Below are positions 29,601 through 37,579 of a stretch of DNA of 64,000 nucleotides, piece by piece (position 1 is the stretch's first letter; each line of letters opens with the position of its first letter). The notes under the pieces were generated by a model. It worked only from the letters and a program-made list of their open reading frames with translations. It ran no database searches and was not told where the DNA came from. Source of the DNA: Bacteroidota bacterium (GTDB lineage: Bacteria > Bacteroidota > Bacteroidia > NORP154); assembly GCA_022572355.1 (NCBI GenBank), contig JACZWC010000001.1, positions 97,400-161,399 of the forward strand. The letters run 5' to 3'. The position numbers were made by a program, and so were the translations under genes.

Positions 29601-32600
29601 GTATCTGGGGGCATTGCTCCTTATACTTATTTATGGGATGACCCGAATAATCAAACTTCATCATCTGTGACAAGTCTATCATTAGGCGTTTATTCAGTTC
29701 TTGTTACGGATGTTAACGGATGCATTGCATCGGCAAGCATTAATATCACACAGACACCCCCCTTCCCAAATTCGATCTTCACTATTAGTCCAACCGTTGA
29801 TGTTTGTACAAATGATCTCTTTACATTCACCAATAACTCCACCCCCACAACAGCGGTTACTTATGCATGGAATTTTGGCGATGGTTCACCAATTGATAAT
29901 ACTGAAAATCCTACACATCCTTATACCGACCCTGGCACTTTTCAAATTATTTTAACAGTCACGGATCTCTGCGGACAATTTCACAGTTCTGCACAAATTA
30001 TCAATGTCGATCCATGCACTCCAGGATATAATCCTAACAATTGTTCCGCCGCTATAACAGATTATGATTTTATTGATTACGATGTAACAATTGACGAATT
30101 TTGGGTTTGCCCTACCCCACCTTGTACTGTTAAGATTGAAGGAACTCTAAGAATTCATCCCGGAGTATCCTTAACCATTTTAGGCAGAAGAGTTGAGTTT
30201 GGCATCAAGGGAAAGGTAATTATTGAACGGGGAGGCTTGTTGGTTTTAACGGTAGGCCCAACGCTTTGTTCTCCATCACCTTGTGTTCCACTTACTCAAC
30301 CCGGAACGCTAACGGGTTTAACTGACTGCGGCACCATGTGGCAGGGAGTAGAAGTATATGGTAATTCATTTGTTTCTCAAACACCGACTTCACAGGGAAA
30401 AATTATTGTAGATGGTGGTATTATAGAAAAGGCACACATTGGGGTATTGCTTGGCAGAAGAAGCCCTCCATGTTTTCCTCCTCCTCCTCAATTTTGTCCA
30501 AGTCCACCCTGTCTTATCCAACCATCGCAGTGCCTGACTGTCCCGGTAATGGCACCTTCCGGAGGAGGAATTATAGAAACCTCTATTTCTTCCTCATTCG
30601 CTCTTTTGATTCCTCAATTTCTCCAAAATGCGGTGGCTGTCAAATTTACACCTTACACGTTTCAAAACAACATAAGCTTCATCGACGAATGTATATTTGA
30701 TGGCGGCACATTGCTCGATCATGGTTATACCATTGGTGTGGATTACGATTACGGAAATGCGACGCCTACAGGTAATCCCCCATACCACGTGTATAACTGG
30801 CAGACGAATGAGGTAACATTCACAAACAACACATTTCAAAACGCCGTTGTTGGTATTGAATCCCATTCAGCTGCAAATATTGTCGGTTATATTTCTTCAG
30901 GAGTTGCAAACACGTTTATTGATCTTGACCATGGCGTTAGATCATATTCCATTTCTCATAGTCTTTATTCCGGGCAGAAAATAGGATTCAATTTTTTTGA
31001 AGATATATCAGGAACTGGTATTTCCAGTTATTCAGGGCGATACGACAAGATAAAAGAAAATGAATTTAAGAACCTTGGTTCAAACCAGGCCGATTATTTT
31101 TCGGGCATGTATTTTGAAAACGCTTCGGGATTTCAAGTATTGGACAATGAATTTAACTTTTTGTTTGTCGGCGCCCTGGTGAATAACTCCGGAACCCTGA
31201 ACAGTATATTAACCGATAATGCATTTCCTGATCGAGGTAATTTATTTACGGATTGTCGGTTCGGTACCGTTGCCTGGCAAAACAACGCAGGGCTTGACCT
31301 CAGATGCAATACCTATGAGCCTGTTGATATAGTTGGTTCAAACGATTATTTCATTAATTGGCTCACCTTTGGCCAGTTGGGGCCTCAAGGCAATTTTTCA
31401 CCTCTTGATAACCAGGCACCTGCGGGAAATAAATTCAATCCTTCCAGTCCTGCTATACACAGAGAAATACGGCATGTTTGCGGTAGTAACTGTCCAAATA
31501 TAGCATATGAATACATTATGCATTCCACGCACCCTAACTGTGGGGACTGTGTTATACCTATCTCTTTTGATTTGTCTATTGATGTTATTGATAATCTTAC
31601 TGACTATGTGCTGAACGAATCTTGTCACTTTCCTGTTACCTGCAGCCAGCAGTTTATAGACGATAAAAGCGCTGAAATTTCACTGCTGGAGGCAGAATTT
31701 ATATCGGTTCAAAGTAACCTCGACGGCGGCGACACAGAAACTTTGCTGAATGCAATAAATAGTAATATGCCCAATGGCCAATTAAAAAACCTCCTTTTGA
31801 ATAATTCACCTCTTTCGGATGCGGTATTGATTGCACTGATAACAAAAAATCCTCCTCTGCCTCCGGGCCACTTCCAACAGGTAATGCTGGCTAATTCGCC
31901 TGTTTCAGATGTGGTACTGGGTATACTCAATACGATCATCAACGGCCTGCCAAATGGCATAGCCAACCTTATCGAGGATGCACAAATAAACAATCCTGGT
32001 ATACGAACACTCACTGCCGTTGACCGTGAGATCATTACTGCAAAAAAATCTAGAGGATTGGCGCTTACCTGTTTCATCTCGGACTTGTTAGAGGACGGCC
32101 TGGTGAATTCAGCGATAGCGCTCTTAGAAAATGAAAATACCCTTGAAGCTGACCGCATCTTGTTCGGCACCTATCTTGCGAATGACGATCTGGCTACAGC
32201 GGGTGCCAAGCTCAATTCAATGACTGCCAATACTCAGGACGAGCAGGACTGGATTGACCTGCAAGATATTGTCCTGCAACTGGCTATTGAAACCCTCACC
32301 GTATTTGAAATTGATGCGGCACAAGAACAGCTTATACGCAACTTGGCAGCACAGATTCCCGAATCACCAGTGACTACAGATGCAAAATCCATATTGCGGT
32401 TGGTATTCGGCGAAGATTTTCCAATTGTAGTCCCTCAGTTGCCTCAATCAAAAACTGGTCCGGGAGCTCCGAATGAGGAAAATTTCTTTGAAGTTGAAGC
32501 CGAAGCGGAGAATCATAATAATTCGGAAATTCATAGAGTGGTTCACATAGGTAAAAATTATCCTGATCCATTTGATGAGATTACTTATATACCCTACTTT

Positions 32601-32798
32601 ATACCAGCAGAAAGCGAAAGGGCATCGTTAAAAATTTACAACATGAACGGTGGTTTGTTAAGAGAAATATCGCTGGATAGGGGGCATAATGTTCTCGAAT
32701 TGAGAGCTTCTGATTTATGGTCCGAGGGGATTTACTTTTACACCGTTGAAGTCAATCATGAAGTAGTACTCCATGATAAAATGGTATTGATCCGATAA
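23676..32798 (+). CDS. giant T9SS-exported protein: FG-GAP repeats, subtilase, SprB repeats, PKD, beta-helix
   Basis: The 3040-residue product starts at a GTG and has a signal peptide (residues 1-29). In order it shows six FG-GAP units (about 33-440), each with a calcium-type D-x-D-x-D-G loop, and a linker. A subtilisin-like S8 domain (about 685-1090) follows. Then come a beta-rich spacer, nine SprB-type repeats (about 1310-2025; eight with the Y-L/Q-W-D/N-D signature), a PKD domain (about 2045-2095), a right-handed beta-helix-like part (about 2120-2600), a helical region, and a type A sorting domain (about 2958-3040). His755 (EHATQVG) and Ser976 (GTSFSSP) are present, but the catalytic Asp position reads Glu707 (GIIEPGG). 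It is probably a surface adhesin or protease. It is not SprB itself, which is longer and lacks the protease. Confidence 0.85.
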   Translation: MTTQSYLRTILLIICFPILLLFPYISFAQPGTVLSHQKISDTQGGFTGILDNGDIFGHGVANIGDIDGDCIDDLAIGAQHDDDGAFNSGAVYILFMNTNGTVKSHQKISNTQGGFTDILVGSDNFGNNIAGLGDINMDGVPDIAVGNAFKDDGGFNRGVVWIMFLNSDGTVKSHQRISDTQGNFTGVLNDNDRFGTSVACIGDLDGDGIEDIAVGASLDDDGGTNRGAVWILHLDTNGTVKFHEKISSLFGNFTGVLTNGDRFSEVATLGDLDGDGIVDIAVGSTLDNDGGSGTGAVWILFLNSDGSVKAHQKISATSGGFTGLLDPGDRFAFPSNVGDLDGDQITDIAVGTFFDDDGGTNRGAVWILFMNSDGTVKGHQKISSTEGNFTGAITNGDLFGLPVAGIGDLNNDGIPDLLVGARQNDDGGPDRGAAWVLFLDGVPLPTTQLIPKDCQRSNVIVQDTLRANIIPEASKYEFSIEHLLSGYSLSIIRNDERLPIAQIIGLQKGKIYHVKVRTTIGSVVTPYGPDCIFSLQFDTLMFDSDPKEYINGRLHAKFLTIQTVNDNIIPFTQPDQIYFGTGGIQSPSVKAIFDNTLLAYGGDPDEMEIRRVETDPSFPNLRNIYHAYLPVVVNVDSLDSLLRQDPGIDKANPPFSIQLHGGIEYYETGAPSNSNFPLWFINKIQAPNAWVFLQNLTPQSQTVGIIEPGGNFAGMRMKSDHVEFLSPARVGNAVNDYILNAPSNCGDDGNEISEHATQVGSLIGSNPALPSQQKGTISIGYDITQVNSHGFFMPCQPVPSHCSNFGGAPGYFNAFTEFMSHNPRFLNLSWGFQDQNGMMPFVDVSVFMTPIGNAMNNGVMVFASSGNLIGQNFIARGIGYPFGYRVGGNDVVGVGSTSPEDPFIGEYGAASNANSGLGLNYNYFDPNITQSNAPVDFANQSFGFLELTAPGRFMDLATRGLKLTNHNAYYTEQGTSFSSPIVATIAATMAAVNSTITNAQIRTILFQTADKVNYNPNGLAFLDLNGVISYTEGYTYTNPGTNDVDGDFIQDGFSNTDLDFIMGFGRVNMLSAIMNTAGLNTGGFELNNTFAVKHITVENVNDQFYLTGLGQGAYNESFEYDAVLNQSGAQVHFKGAGVIFELNNNSTFRLSSGTSMFLENEAELLIQQGTQGEVTKYVVESGGTLELDGGGTQTFTLPANSLLEVNNNGTLKIDNGEIIVQAGATLLIKTGAIIDIGANGKITVEQDGYICAESLFDINNMGIIDLSAGGILVGVNPALNSTFNCLPICDISLDAGYDDFGGTGQILTTNCMYLTSVAVTNVLCSGPFNSGSITIIVDGGTPPYTYLWNDPNSQTTATASNLTADSYTVIVTDNNGDSFTATYLVFPPVPLIVTTLQTNIVNCDNQFPTGSATAIPSGATPPLMYQWDDSNNQTNQTATGLILGTYIVNVTDNAGCSGTAMVQITQDRPPIIITPNITNVSCKGGNDGAVTFFNITGGDPYLGSGQAYIPSYLWVFQGPFVSPGLIHSNLPPGDYTFTTADKGGCSASVDFTIKEPATNFIVASTAQIDITCKGGSDGLVTINVSGGDSPYTFLWDDPLAQTNNTATGLSAGTYTVIATDANGCQLTQSFILNEPGALNTINIVLAAQINVDCNGFNNGSATITVTGGTPLFTYLWDDPNNQTGVTAVGLTIGNYSVTVTDNAGDCAVLEVTIIQTDPIILSISSSGTTCEVFSDGTASVLITSGGTAPFIYQWDDPNSQTTATAVGLDADIYQVIVTDVTGCNTTISTTVAEGQNSNPGFFTLSFPTCFGDGVTLLANPVPTGGVAPFNYLWNDPLSQTTQLANLPSNASYFLTVTDALGCSSSQVTAFYFTPSQIQIFPTFSPPSNCSANDGTATVVITSGGTAPFSYLWDDSNTQTTATAVGLPVGTYAVVVTDANGCSSESASVTLVVASNLAVSIIENNNPCSQISAFTSVSGGIAPYTYLWDDPNNQTSSSVTSLSLGVYSVLVTDVNGCIASASINITQTPPFPNSIFTISPTVDVCTNDLFTFTNNSTPTTAVTYAWNFGDGSPIDNTENPTHPYTDPGTFQIILTVTDLCGQFHSSAQIINVDPCTPGYNPNNCSAAITDYDFIDYDVTIDEFWVCPTPPCTVKIEGTLRIHPGVSLTILGRRVEFGIKGKVIIERGGLLVLTVGPTLCSPSPCVPLTQPGTLTGLTDCGTMWQGVEVYGNSFVSQTPTSQGKIIVDGGIIEKAHIGVLLGRRSPPCFPPPPQFCPSPPCLIQPSQCLTVPVMAPSGGGIIETSISSSFALLIPQFLQNAVAVKFTPYTFQNNISFIDECIFDGGTLLDHGYTIGVDYDYGNATPTGNPPYHVYNWQTNEVTFTNNTFQNAVVGIESHSAANIVGYISSGVANTFIDLDHGVRSYSISHSLYSGQKIGFNFFEDISGTGISSYSGRYDKIKENEFKNLGSNQADYFSGMYFENASGFQVLDNEFNFLFVGALVNNSGTLNSILTDNAFPDRGNLFTDCRFGTVAWQNNAGLDLRCNTYEPVDIVGSNDYFINWLTFGQLGPQGNFSPLDNQAPAGNKFNPSSPAIHREIRHVCGSNCPNIAYEYIMHSTHPNCGDCVIPISFDLSIDVIDNLTDYVLNESCHFPVTCSQQFIDDKSAEISLLEAEFISVQSNLDGGDTETLLNAINSNMPNGQLKNLLLNNSPLSDAVLIALITKNPPLPPGHFQQVMLANSPVSDVVLGILNTIINGLPNGIANLIEDAQINNPGIRTLTAVDREIITAKKSRGLALTCFISDLLEDGLVNSAIALLENENTLEADRILFGTYLANDDLATAGAKLNSMTANTQDEQDWIDLQDIVLQLAIETLTVFEIDAAQEQLIRNLAAQIPESPVTTDAKSILRLVFGEDFPIVVPQLPQSKTGPGAPNEENFFEVEAEAENHNNSEIHRVVHIGKNYPDPFDEITYIPYFIPAESERASLKIYNMNGGLLREISLDRGHNVLELRASDLWSEGIYFYTVEVNHEVVLHDKMVLIR

Positions 32799-32799
32799 C

Positions 32800-32817
32800 T
32801 CCCGATAATTATCGGGA
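32800..32817. repeat. 18-bp perfect palindrome after the giant gene
   Basis: TCCCGATAA followed at once by TTATCGGGA, starting two bases after the stop codon. No T-tract follows, so it resembles an interspersed palindrome of the kind common in Bacteroidota more than a terminator. It is absent at the corresponding place after the gene relic at 34592-34663. Confidence 0.6.
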
Positions 32818-32846
32818 CGGATCGCTAATTTGCGGTGTAACGGTTT

Positions 32847-32877
32847 TTGGACTATGCCCCCGATATTCGTATATTAG
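32847..32877 (+). promoter_or_regulatory. promoter of propeller paralogue A
   Basis: TTG (32847-32849), exactly 20 bases, then TATATTAG (32870-32877). The same layout with the same spacer length occurs before paralogue B, and the last part of the spacer (CCCCGATATTCG) is identical. It implies a start site near 32882, which supports the ATG at 32906. Confidence 0.6.
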
Positions 32878-32905
32878 AGGTATGATCAACTTAAACCTCT
32901 GGACT

Positions 32906-34528
32906 ATGAAAATAGGATTTTGGGTATTTTTCATTTGTGTTTTCATGATCTCTTCTCCCTCATCCTCCCAAACTTGGGATAGTGTTCCAGGCAAACTTGG
33001 GCCTGTTGCGGGAGCAACGCGCGTGTCTGCGCTTTACACCTACAATAACAAATTGTATGCCGGTGGGTGGTTTCAAAAGGCGGGCAGTTTAAATACAAGC
33101 CATATTGCCAACTGGAATGGTTTGAATTGGGGAAATCTTGGAACGGGTGTTGATTGGAGAACTTTAATGTTTATTAAATATTCCAGTGAACTGTATATAG
33201 GAGGCATGTTTGGTGATGCAGGAGGCGTTTCCAATACAAAAGCTATAGCCCGCTGGGACGGAGTAAACTGGAATGATGTAGGAATGGGTGTGACTGGTAC
33301 GGGCAATATTTACGCTATTGGAGTTTATCAAAATGAGCTCTATGCTGGGGGAACATTTAATGCAATCGGTGGAATGAACATAAATAGTATATCCAGGTGG
33401 AATGGAAGCAATTGGATGGATATGGGAGGGTCTACCGGATTTCCAAAGGCCATGGCCGTTTATAAAAATGAATTGTACGTTGGAGGTCAGTTCAGTACAA
33501 TAAATGGGGTCACGCTCAATTCCATTGGGCGGTGGGATGGAATCCAATGGAGACAGGTAGGGCTGGGTCTGGATGGAGTGGTTAACACGATGCTCGCAGA
33601 TCCACAAAATGATGTACTCTATGTTGGCGGTGGATTCTATAATGCGTTTAATGCTGATTCAACTCAGGTAAAAACCACAGTCGTCGGAAAATGGGATGGA
33701 AATGAATGGTCGTCATTAGGTGATGATACTATTACCGGAGCATATTCTATGGCTTTATATCATGGCGAGCTATATGTGGGAGGTACAAACTTACCGGTTA
33801 CTTTAAAGGGTATAGCGCGCTGGGACGGGAGACAGTGGAACCCTCTTGGTACCGGGGTCAATGGCGTTGTACTTTCATTGGCAGTTTGGAATAACTCATT
33901 GTATGTTGGCGGTCAATTCACCGTGGCTGGAAATGACAGTGCCTTTTATATTGCAAAATGGACTACCCCCGATGTTCCTACATGTCTGAAATACTCAACT
34001 GCCATATCAACAAGTGCTGATACGGTGGATCTATTAAGTGGAGCTAGTATACAATTTTCTGATTCAACTGATATGGCCACTGACAGTTTGTCTTGGGATT
34101 TTGGAGATAACTCAATTGATACCGTTAAAAATCCAGTGCATATCTATGATAGTGTGGGCACCTACACAGTTACTTTAGTGACCCATTGTGCGTGTTTTTC
34201 GAATACTGCAACTCAAGTCATCACGGTATTGGATAGTTTAGTGGGAATAAACCCGTTACCTATTCCAAATTCAATACTAAAAGTTTACCCCAATCCAACG
34301 GAAGGCGGATTTATCGTGGAAATTGATCGTAGTATCTACAAAAGGTCTCAGCAAAAAACGGTATTGAAAATATATGATATAAAAGGCCTTTTGGTTGAAG
34401 AGCTGGCGGTTGATAAAAACAGGCTAAGGCTAAGAATAGAAGCGTCCGATTGGACAAGGGGGGTATATTTTTGCAGCCTGGAAGTCGGCGGAAAAGAATT
34501 GCAAAGAAAAAAAATTGTGATCCAGTAG
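32906..34528 (+). CDS. secreted seven-bladed propeller with PKD and T9SS sorting domains (paralogue A)
   Basis: The ATG at 32906 (MKIGFWVFF) gives 540 residues. An ATG at 32882 sits on the predicted transcription start and is less likely. After the signal peptide come seven blades, each LY-x-GG-x-F then W-(N/D)-G-x-x-W (about 20-355). A PKD domain (about 370-430; SLSWDFGDNS, YTVTLVT) and a T9SS type A sorting domain (LKVYPNPTEGGFIVE, then GVYFCSLEV) follow. It is predicted to be surface-exposed; ligand unknown. Blades 3 to 7 are almost identical to paralogue B while the ends differ. Confidence 0.85.
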   Translation: MKIGFWVFFICVFMISSPSSSQTWDSVPGKLGPVAGATRVSALYTYNNKLYAGGWFQKAGSLNTSHIANWNGLNWGNLGTGVDWRTLMFIKYSSELYIGGMFGDAGGVSNTKAIARWDGVNWNDVGMGVTGTGNIYAIGVYQNELYAGGTFNAIGGMNINSISRWNGSNWMDMGGSTGFPKAMAVYKNELYVGGQFSTINGVTLNSIGRWDGIQWRQVGLGLDGVVNTMLADPQNDVLYVGGGFYNAFNADSTQVKTTVVGKWDGNEWSSLGDDTITGAYSMALYHGELYVGGTNLPVTLKGIARWDGRQWNPLGTGVNGVVLSLAVWNNSLYVGGQFTVAGNDSAFYIAKWTTPDVPTCLKYSTAISTSADTVDLLSGASIQFSDSTDMATDSLSWDFGDNSIDTVKNPVHIYDSVGTYTVTLVTHCACFSNTATQVITVLDSLVGINPLPIPNSILKVYPNPTEGGFIVEIDRSIYKRSQQKTVLKIYDIKGLLVEELAVDKNRLRLRIEASDWTRGVYFCSLEVGGKELQRKKIVIQ

Positions 34529-34591
34529 ATTGAATCATAAACAGCAGGGGGCAGGCTGCAGGCTCGGAGCACAACTTCCCAATTATTAGTT

Positions 34592-34663
34592 GGAATTTAC
34601 TTTTACACCGTTGAAGTCAATCACCAAGTGATACTGCATGATAAAATGGTACTAATACGGTGA
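34592..34663 (+). pseudogene. relic of the 3' end of a second giant T9SS gene
   Basis: These 72 bases read G-I-Y-F-Y-T-V-E-V-N-H then Q-V-I-L-H-D-K-M-V-L-I-R and stop. This is the last 23 codons of the giant gene at 23676-32798 with two amino-acid changes, while seven codons differ only silently and the stop is TGA instead of TAA. It has no start and no upstream homology. The mainly silent differences mean the copy diverged under selection before its body was lost. Confidence 0.85.
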
Positions 34664-34681
34664 TTTACTGTATAACGGGTT

Positions 34682-34712
34682 TTGTACTATTACCCCGATA
34701 TTCGTAAATTAG
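34682..34712 (+). promoter_or_regulatory. promoter of propeller paralogue B
   Basis: TTG (34682-34684), 20 bases, then TAAATTAG (34705-34712). It is homologous to the promoter before paralogue A and implies a start site near 34717. This supports the ATG at 34742 and excludes the TTG at 34682 as a start. Confidence 0.6.
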
Positions 34713-34741
34713 GGGGTATAATCAACTATAGCCTTCAGTTT

Positions 34742-36352
34742 ATGAGAAGGATGCTTTGTGTATTTTGTTTCTGTTTCACTGTGTTTCTTTATCCTGTTTT
34801 TTCTCAGACATGGAGTGAAGTTTCAGTTGCCCAAATTGCATATTGCCCCGGATGCAAGGTAACATCTATGTATGTGTATAATTCACAATTATATATTGGA
34901 GGCTCATTATATCAGATTGATGGATTAACTGTAAACCACATCGCATCCTGGAATGGGATAAATTGGAGCAGTCTTGGTTCAGGTATCACTTCCGGGTCTT
35001 ATCTTAAGACAATTATAAAATATAACAATGACCTTTATATAGGAGGAGGGTTTTATGAAGTTGGTGGCACGACAAACACAAGCAGTATAGCTCGTTGGAA
35101 TGGAACGAACTGGAGTGATATTGGAATGGGTGTGACTGGGATAGGAGACATCAGGGCAATTGCACCTTATAAAAATGAGTTATACGCAGGGGGAACATTT
35201 AATGGGATTGGCGGCATGAATATAAATAGTATATCCCGATGGAATGGAAATAACTGGATGGATATGGGAGGGTCTACCGGATTTCCAAAGGCCATGGCCG
35301 TTTATAAAAATGAATTGTATGTTGGAGGTCAGTTTAGTACAATAAATGGGGTCACACTTTATTCTATAGGCCGCTGGGATGGAGCGCAATGGAGACAGGC
35401 TGGGCGGGGCCTGGATGGTGTTGTTAACACGATGCTCGCAGACCCACAAAATGACGTACTCTATGTTGGCGGTGGATTCTATAATGCATTTAATGCTGAT
35501 TCAACCCAGGTAAAAACCACGCTCATCGGAAAATGGGATGGAAATGAATGGTCGTCATTAAGTGATGATACTATTACCGGGGCATATGCTATGGCTTTAT
35601 ATCATGGCGAGCTATATGTGGGAGGTACAAACTTACCCGATACTTTAAAGGGTATAGCACGTTGGGACGGGAGACAATGGAACCCTGTTGGTAACGGGAC
35701 CAATAGCATTGTACTTGCATTGGCAGTTTGGAATAACTCATTGTATGTTGGCGGTCAATTCACCGTGGCAGGAAATGACAGTGCCTTTTATATTGCCAAA
35801 TGGACCACACCTGATGTTCCCACCTGCCTGAGATATACAACTGCAATTTCAACAAATGTCGATACAGTGTATCTCTCCAGCGGTGCCACCGTGCAGTTTT
35901 CTGATTCAACTGATATGGCTACAGACAGCTTGTCCTGGGATTTTGGAGATAATTCTGAAGATACGACTAAGAACCCTATACATACTTATGATAGCGTGGG
36001 CACCTACACGGTTACGTTAGTGACACATTGCGCGTGTTTTACGAATTCTGCCACAAAAGTGATTGTAGTTGAACAAGGTGTTGGAACTGAAGATTATGAA
36101 TCGAATAAGAATGGATTTAGGATATATCCTAATCCTACCGACAACAATTTTATTATCGAAATCCAGGGAATCAATAGCTACAAGGAAATTAAGATCTTTG
36201 GGATAAAAGGTGAACTAGTCGCTCATTTTTATCTCGATTCTTCAAAAACCAGGCAATCCGTAGATACTAAGAATTGGGAGTCGGGAGTATACTTGTGCAC
36301 ACTGTCTGTTGACGGTAAAGTACTTCAAAGTAAAAAGGTTGTTGTCAAGTAA
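34742..36352 (+). CDS. secreted seven-bladed propeller with PKD and T9SS sorting domains (paralogue B)
   Basis: The ATG at 34742 (MRRMLCVFCFCF) gives 536 residues with the same plan as paralogue A: signal peptide, seven LY-x-GG/W-x-G-x-x-W blades, PKD domain with WDFGDNSEDT, and a T9SS type A domain (FRIYPNPTDNNF, GVYLCTLSV). Blades 1 and 2 and the sorting domain are clearly diverged from A. Blades 3 to 7 differ at few positions even at the DNA level, which suggests gene conversion. It probably arose by tandem duplication together with the end of the giant gene. Confidence 0.85.
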   Translation: MRRMLCVFCFCFTVFLYPVFSQTWSEVSVAQIAYCPGCKVTSMYVYNSQLYIGGSLYQIDGLTVNHIASWNGINWSSLGSGITSGSYLKTIIKYNNDLYIGGGFYEVGGTTNTSSIARWNGTNWSDIGMGVTGIGDIRAIAPYKNELYAGGTFNGIGGMNINSISRWNGNNWMDMGGSTGFPKAMAVYKNELYVGGQFSTINGVTLYSIGRWDGAQWRQAGRGLDGVVNTMLADPQNDVLYVGGGFYNAFNADSTQVKTTLIGKWDGNEWSSLSDDTITGAYAMALYHGELYVGGTNLPDTLKGIARWDGRQWNPVGNGTNSIVLALAVWNNSLYVGGQFTVAGNDSAFYIAKWTTPDVPTCLRYTTAISTNVDTVYLSSGATVQFSDSTDMATDSLSWDFGDNSEDTTKNPIHTYDSVGTYTVTLVTHCACFTNSATKVIVVEQGVGTEDYESNKNGFRIYPNPTDNNFIIEIQGINSYKEIKIFGIKGELVAHFYLDSSKTRQSVDTKNWESGVYLCTLSVDGKVLQSKKVVVK

Positions 36353-36362
36353 GGCTTAACTT

Positions 36363-36450
36363 GCTTCACCAACCTGCCTGCCTTTAGGCGTAGTGAAGAA
36401 TCTAGTTTCTTTGTAACTAAAGATTCTTCGGTTCTCTCAGAATAACAAAC
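36363..36450. repeat. interspersed imperfect palindromic element
   Basis: A 9-bp perfect inverted repeat, GAAGAATCT (36395-36403) and AGATTCTTC (36421-36429), is flanked by CCTGCCTGCC on one side and GGTTCTCTCAGAATAACA on the other. This matches a palindrome family widely scattered in Bacteroidota genomes (from memory, not searched). A minus-strand frame across it is repeat-derived and not a gene. It may act as a terminator between the paralogue and the dioxygenase. Confidence 0.6.
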
Positions 36451-36568
36451 CAAGTAGCATTCACTTACTCCAATCTCAATTAACAGCCTGCCGTTCACAA
36501 CATTCATCTATTTTCAGGATTGTTTGGTTGTTTTTTCAATTATATTGTACGCCTATTAAAGAGACTAA

Positions 36569-37570
36569 ATGGACATCGATCCGGAAATAAGCGAAAGACT
36601 CAAAAAGCTCGAGGCCAAGTACGAAACAATGGGACAGGATATGGTATCCTATCTCGATGGCCTGCTCTATTCCGATAGTACAAATTATTGGAATTATACC
36701 CACGTCGATACCCTGCTGAGCCTTCAAAAACCAAATACTGATTTTCCGGATGAATTGGTTTTTATTATTTACCACCAGATAACGGAGTTGTATTTCAAGC
36801 TGATATTGCACGAGCAAAATCAAATCGCCCACAATGGGAGAGATGTATTGAAAAGTGGTGAGGACAAGGGCTGGAGAAAATCCCTCGATAAAGGCTATTT
36901 CACGGAACGCCTGAACAGGATAAACCGTTATTTTGATACCCTTACTCATTCTTTTGACATAATGGTCGACGGGATGGAGAAGGACCAATTTCTGAGATTT
37001 CGCATGGCTTTGCTGCCGGCAAGTGGATTTCAGTCAGTACAATACCGAAAGATTGAAATATGCGCCACCGACTTCATACGCATGGTCGACAAATCAAAAA
37101 GGGAAAAATTTGAGAATGAAGAAAACCCCTCAATTGCCGCTATGTATGAGAAGATCTACTGGAAGTTAGGAGCGATGGAACTCGCTTCTGGAAAAAAAAC
37201 ACTGACCTTGCGGCAATTTGAAAAAAAATATTCTGATGATCTGGTGAAACTGGGAGAAGAGTACACGGAAAAAAATATGTGGAAGAAGTACAAGGGCCTT
37301 AGTGAAAGTGATCAATCAGATGAAAAGTTGTTGGAGCAACTTAAGTTGTTTGATGTGAATGTAAATGTAAATTGGCCCCTGATTCACTATAAGTCCGCGG
37401 TGCGATATCTTCAAATGGAATCGAAAGACATTAAAGCTACCGGTGGTACAAACTGGCAGAAATACCTGCCTCCCAAATTTCAAAAGAGAATATTCTTTCC
37501 TGAATTGTGGTCTGAAAAAGAGATAGACGAGTGGGGGAAAGCCTGGGTTGATAAGATTACGAACTCATAA
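36569..37570 (+). CDS. kynA: tryptophan 2,3-dioxygenase family protein
   Basis: The 333-residue product has the TDO landmarks. These are YWNYTHVDTLLSLQ near residue 33, ELYFKLILHE, RMALLPASGFQSVQYR (substrate pocket), the presumed haem-ligand His in WPLIHYKSAVRYLQ, and the TGGTNWQKYLPP loop (GTGGSS in classic TDO). It opens the indole ring of tryptophan to N-formylkynurenine. The loop variant is the Bacteroidota form; the family is clear, the precise substrate slightly less so. No other kynurenine-pathway gene lies next to it; the M23 peptidase gene follows after 9 bases. Confidence 0.88.
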   Translation: MDIDPEISERLKKLEAKYETMGQDMVSYLDGLLYSDSTNYWNYTHVDTLLSLQKPNTDFPDELVFIIYHQITELYFKLILHEQNQIAHNGRDVLKSGEDKGWRKSLDKGYFTERLNRINRYFDTLTHSFDIMVDGMEKDQFLRFRMALLPASGFQSVQYRKIEICATDFIRMVDKSKREKFENEENPSIAAMYEKIYWKLGAMELASGKKTLTLRQFEKKYSDDLVKLGEEYTEKNMWKKYKGLSESDQSDEKLLEQLKLFDVNVNVNWPLIHYKSAVRYLQMESKDIKATGGTNWQKYLPPKFQKRIFFPELWSEKEIDEWGKAWVDKITNS

Positions 37571-37579
37571 TAGTGTGTA

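Noticed and set aside
23676..32798. Giant gene as SprB itself
   Set aside because: SprB is much longer and has no FG-GAP or subtilase part; only the short repeat type is shared.
32800..32817. Palindrome as a rho-independent terminator of the giant gene
   Set aside because: No T-tract follows and the following promoter begins about 30 bases later, so an interspersed palindrome is more likely; kept as a repeat only.
36325..36507. Minus-strand frame with a CYSERTEES..DSSLRLK peptide
   Set aside because: It is the translation of a known type of interspersed palindrome and has no protein-like context; it recurs in many unrelated genomes as a false gene.
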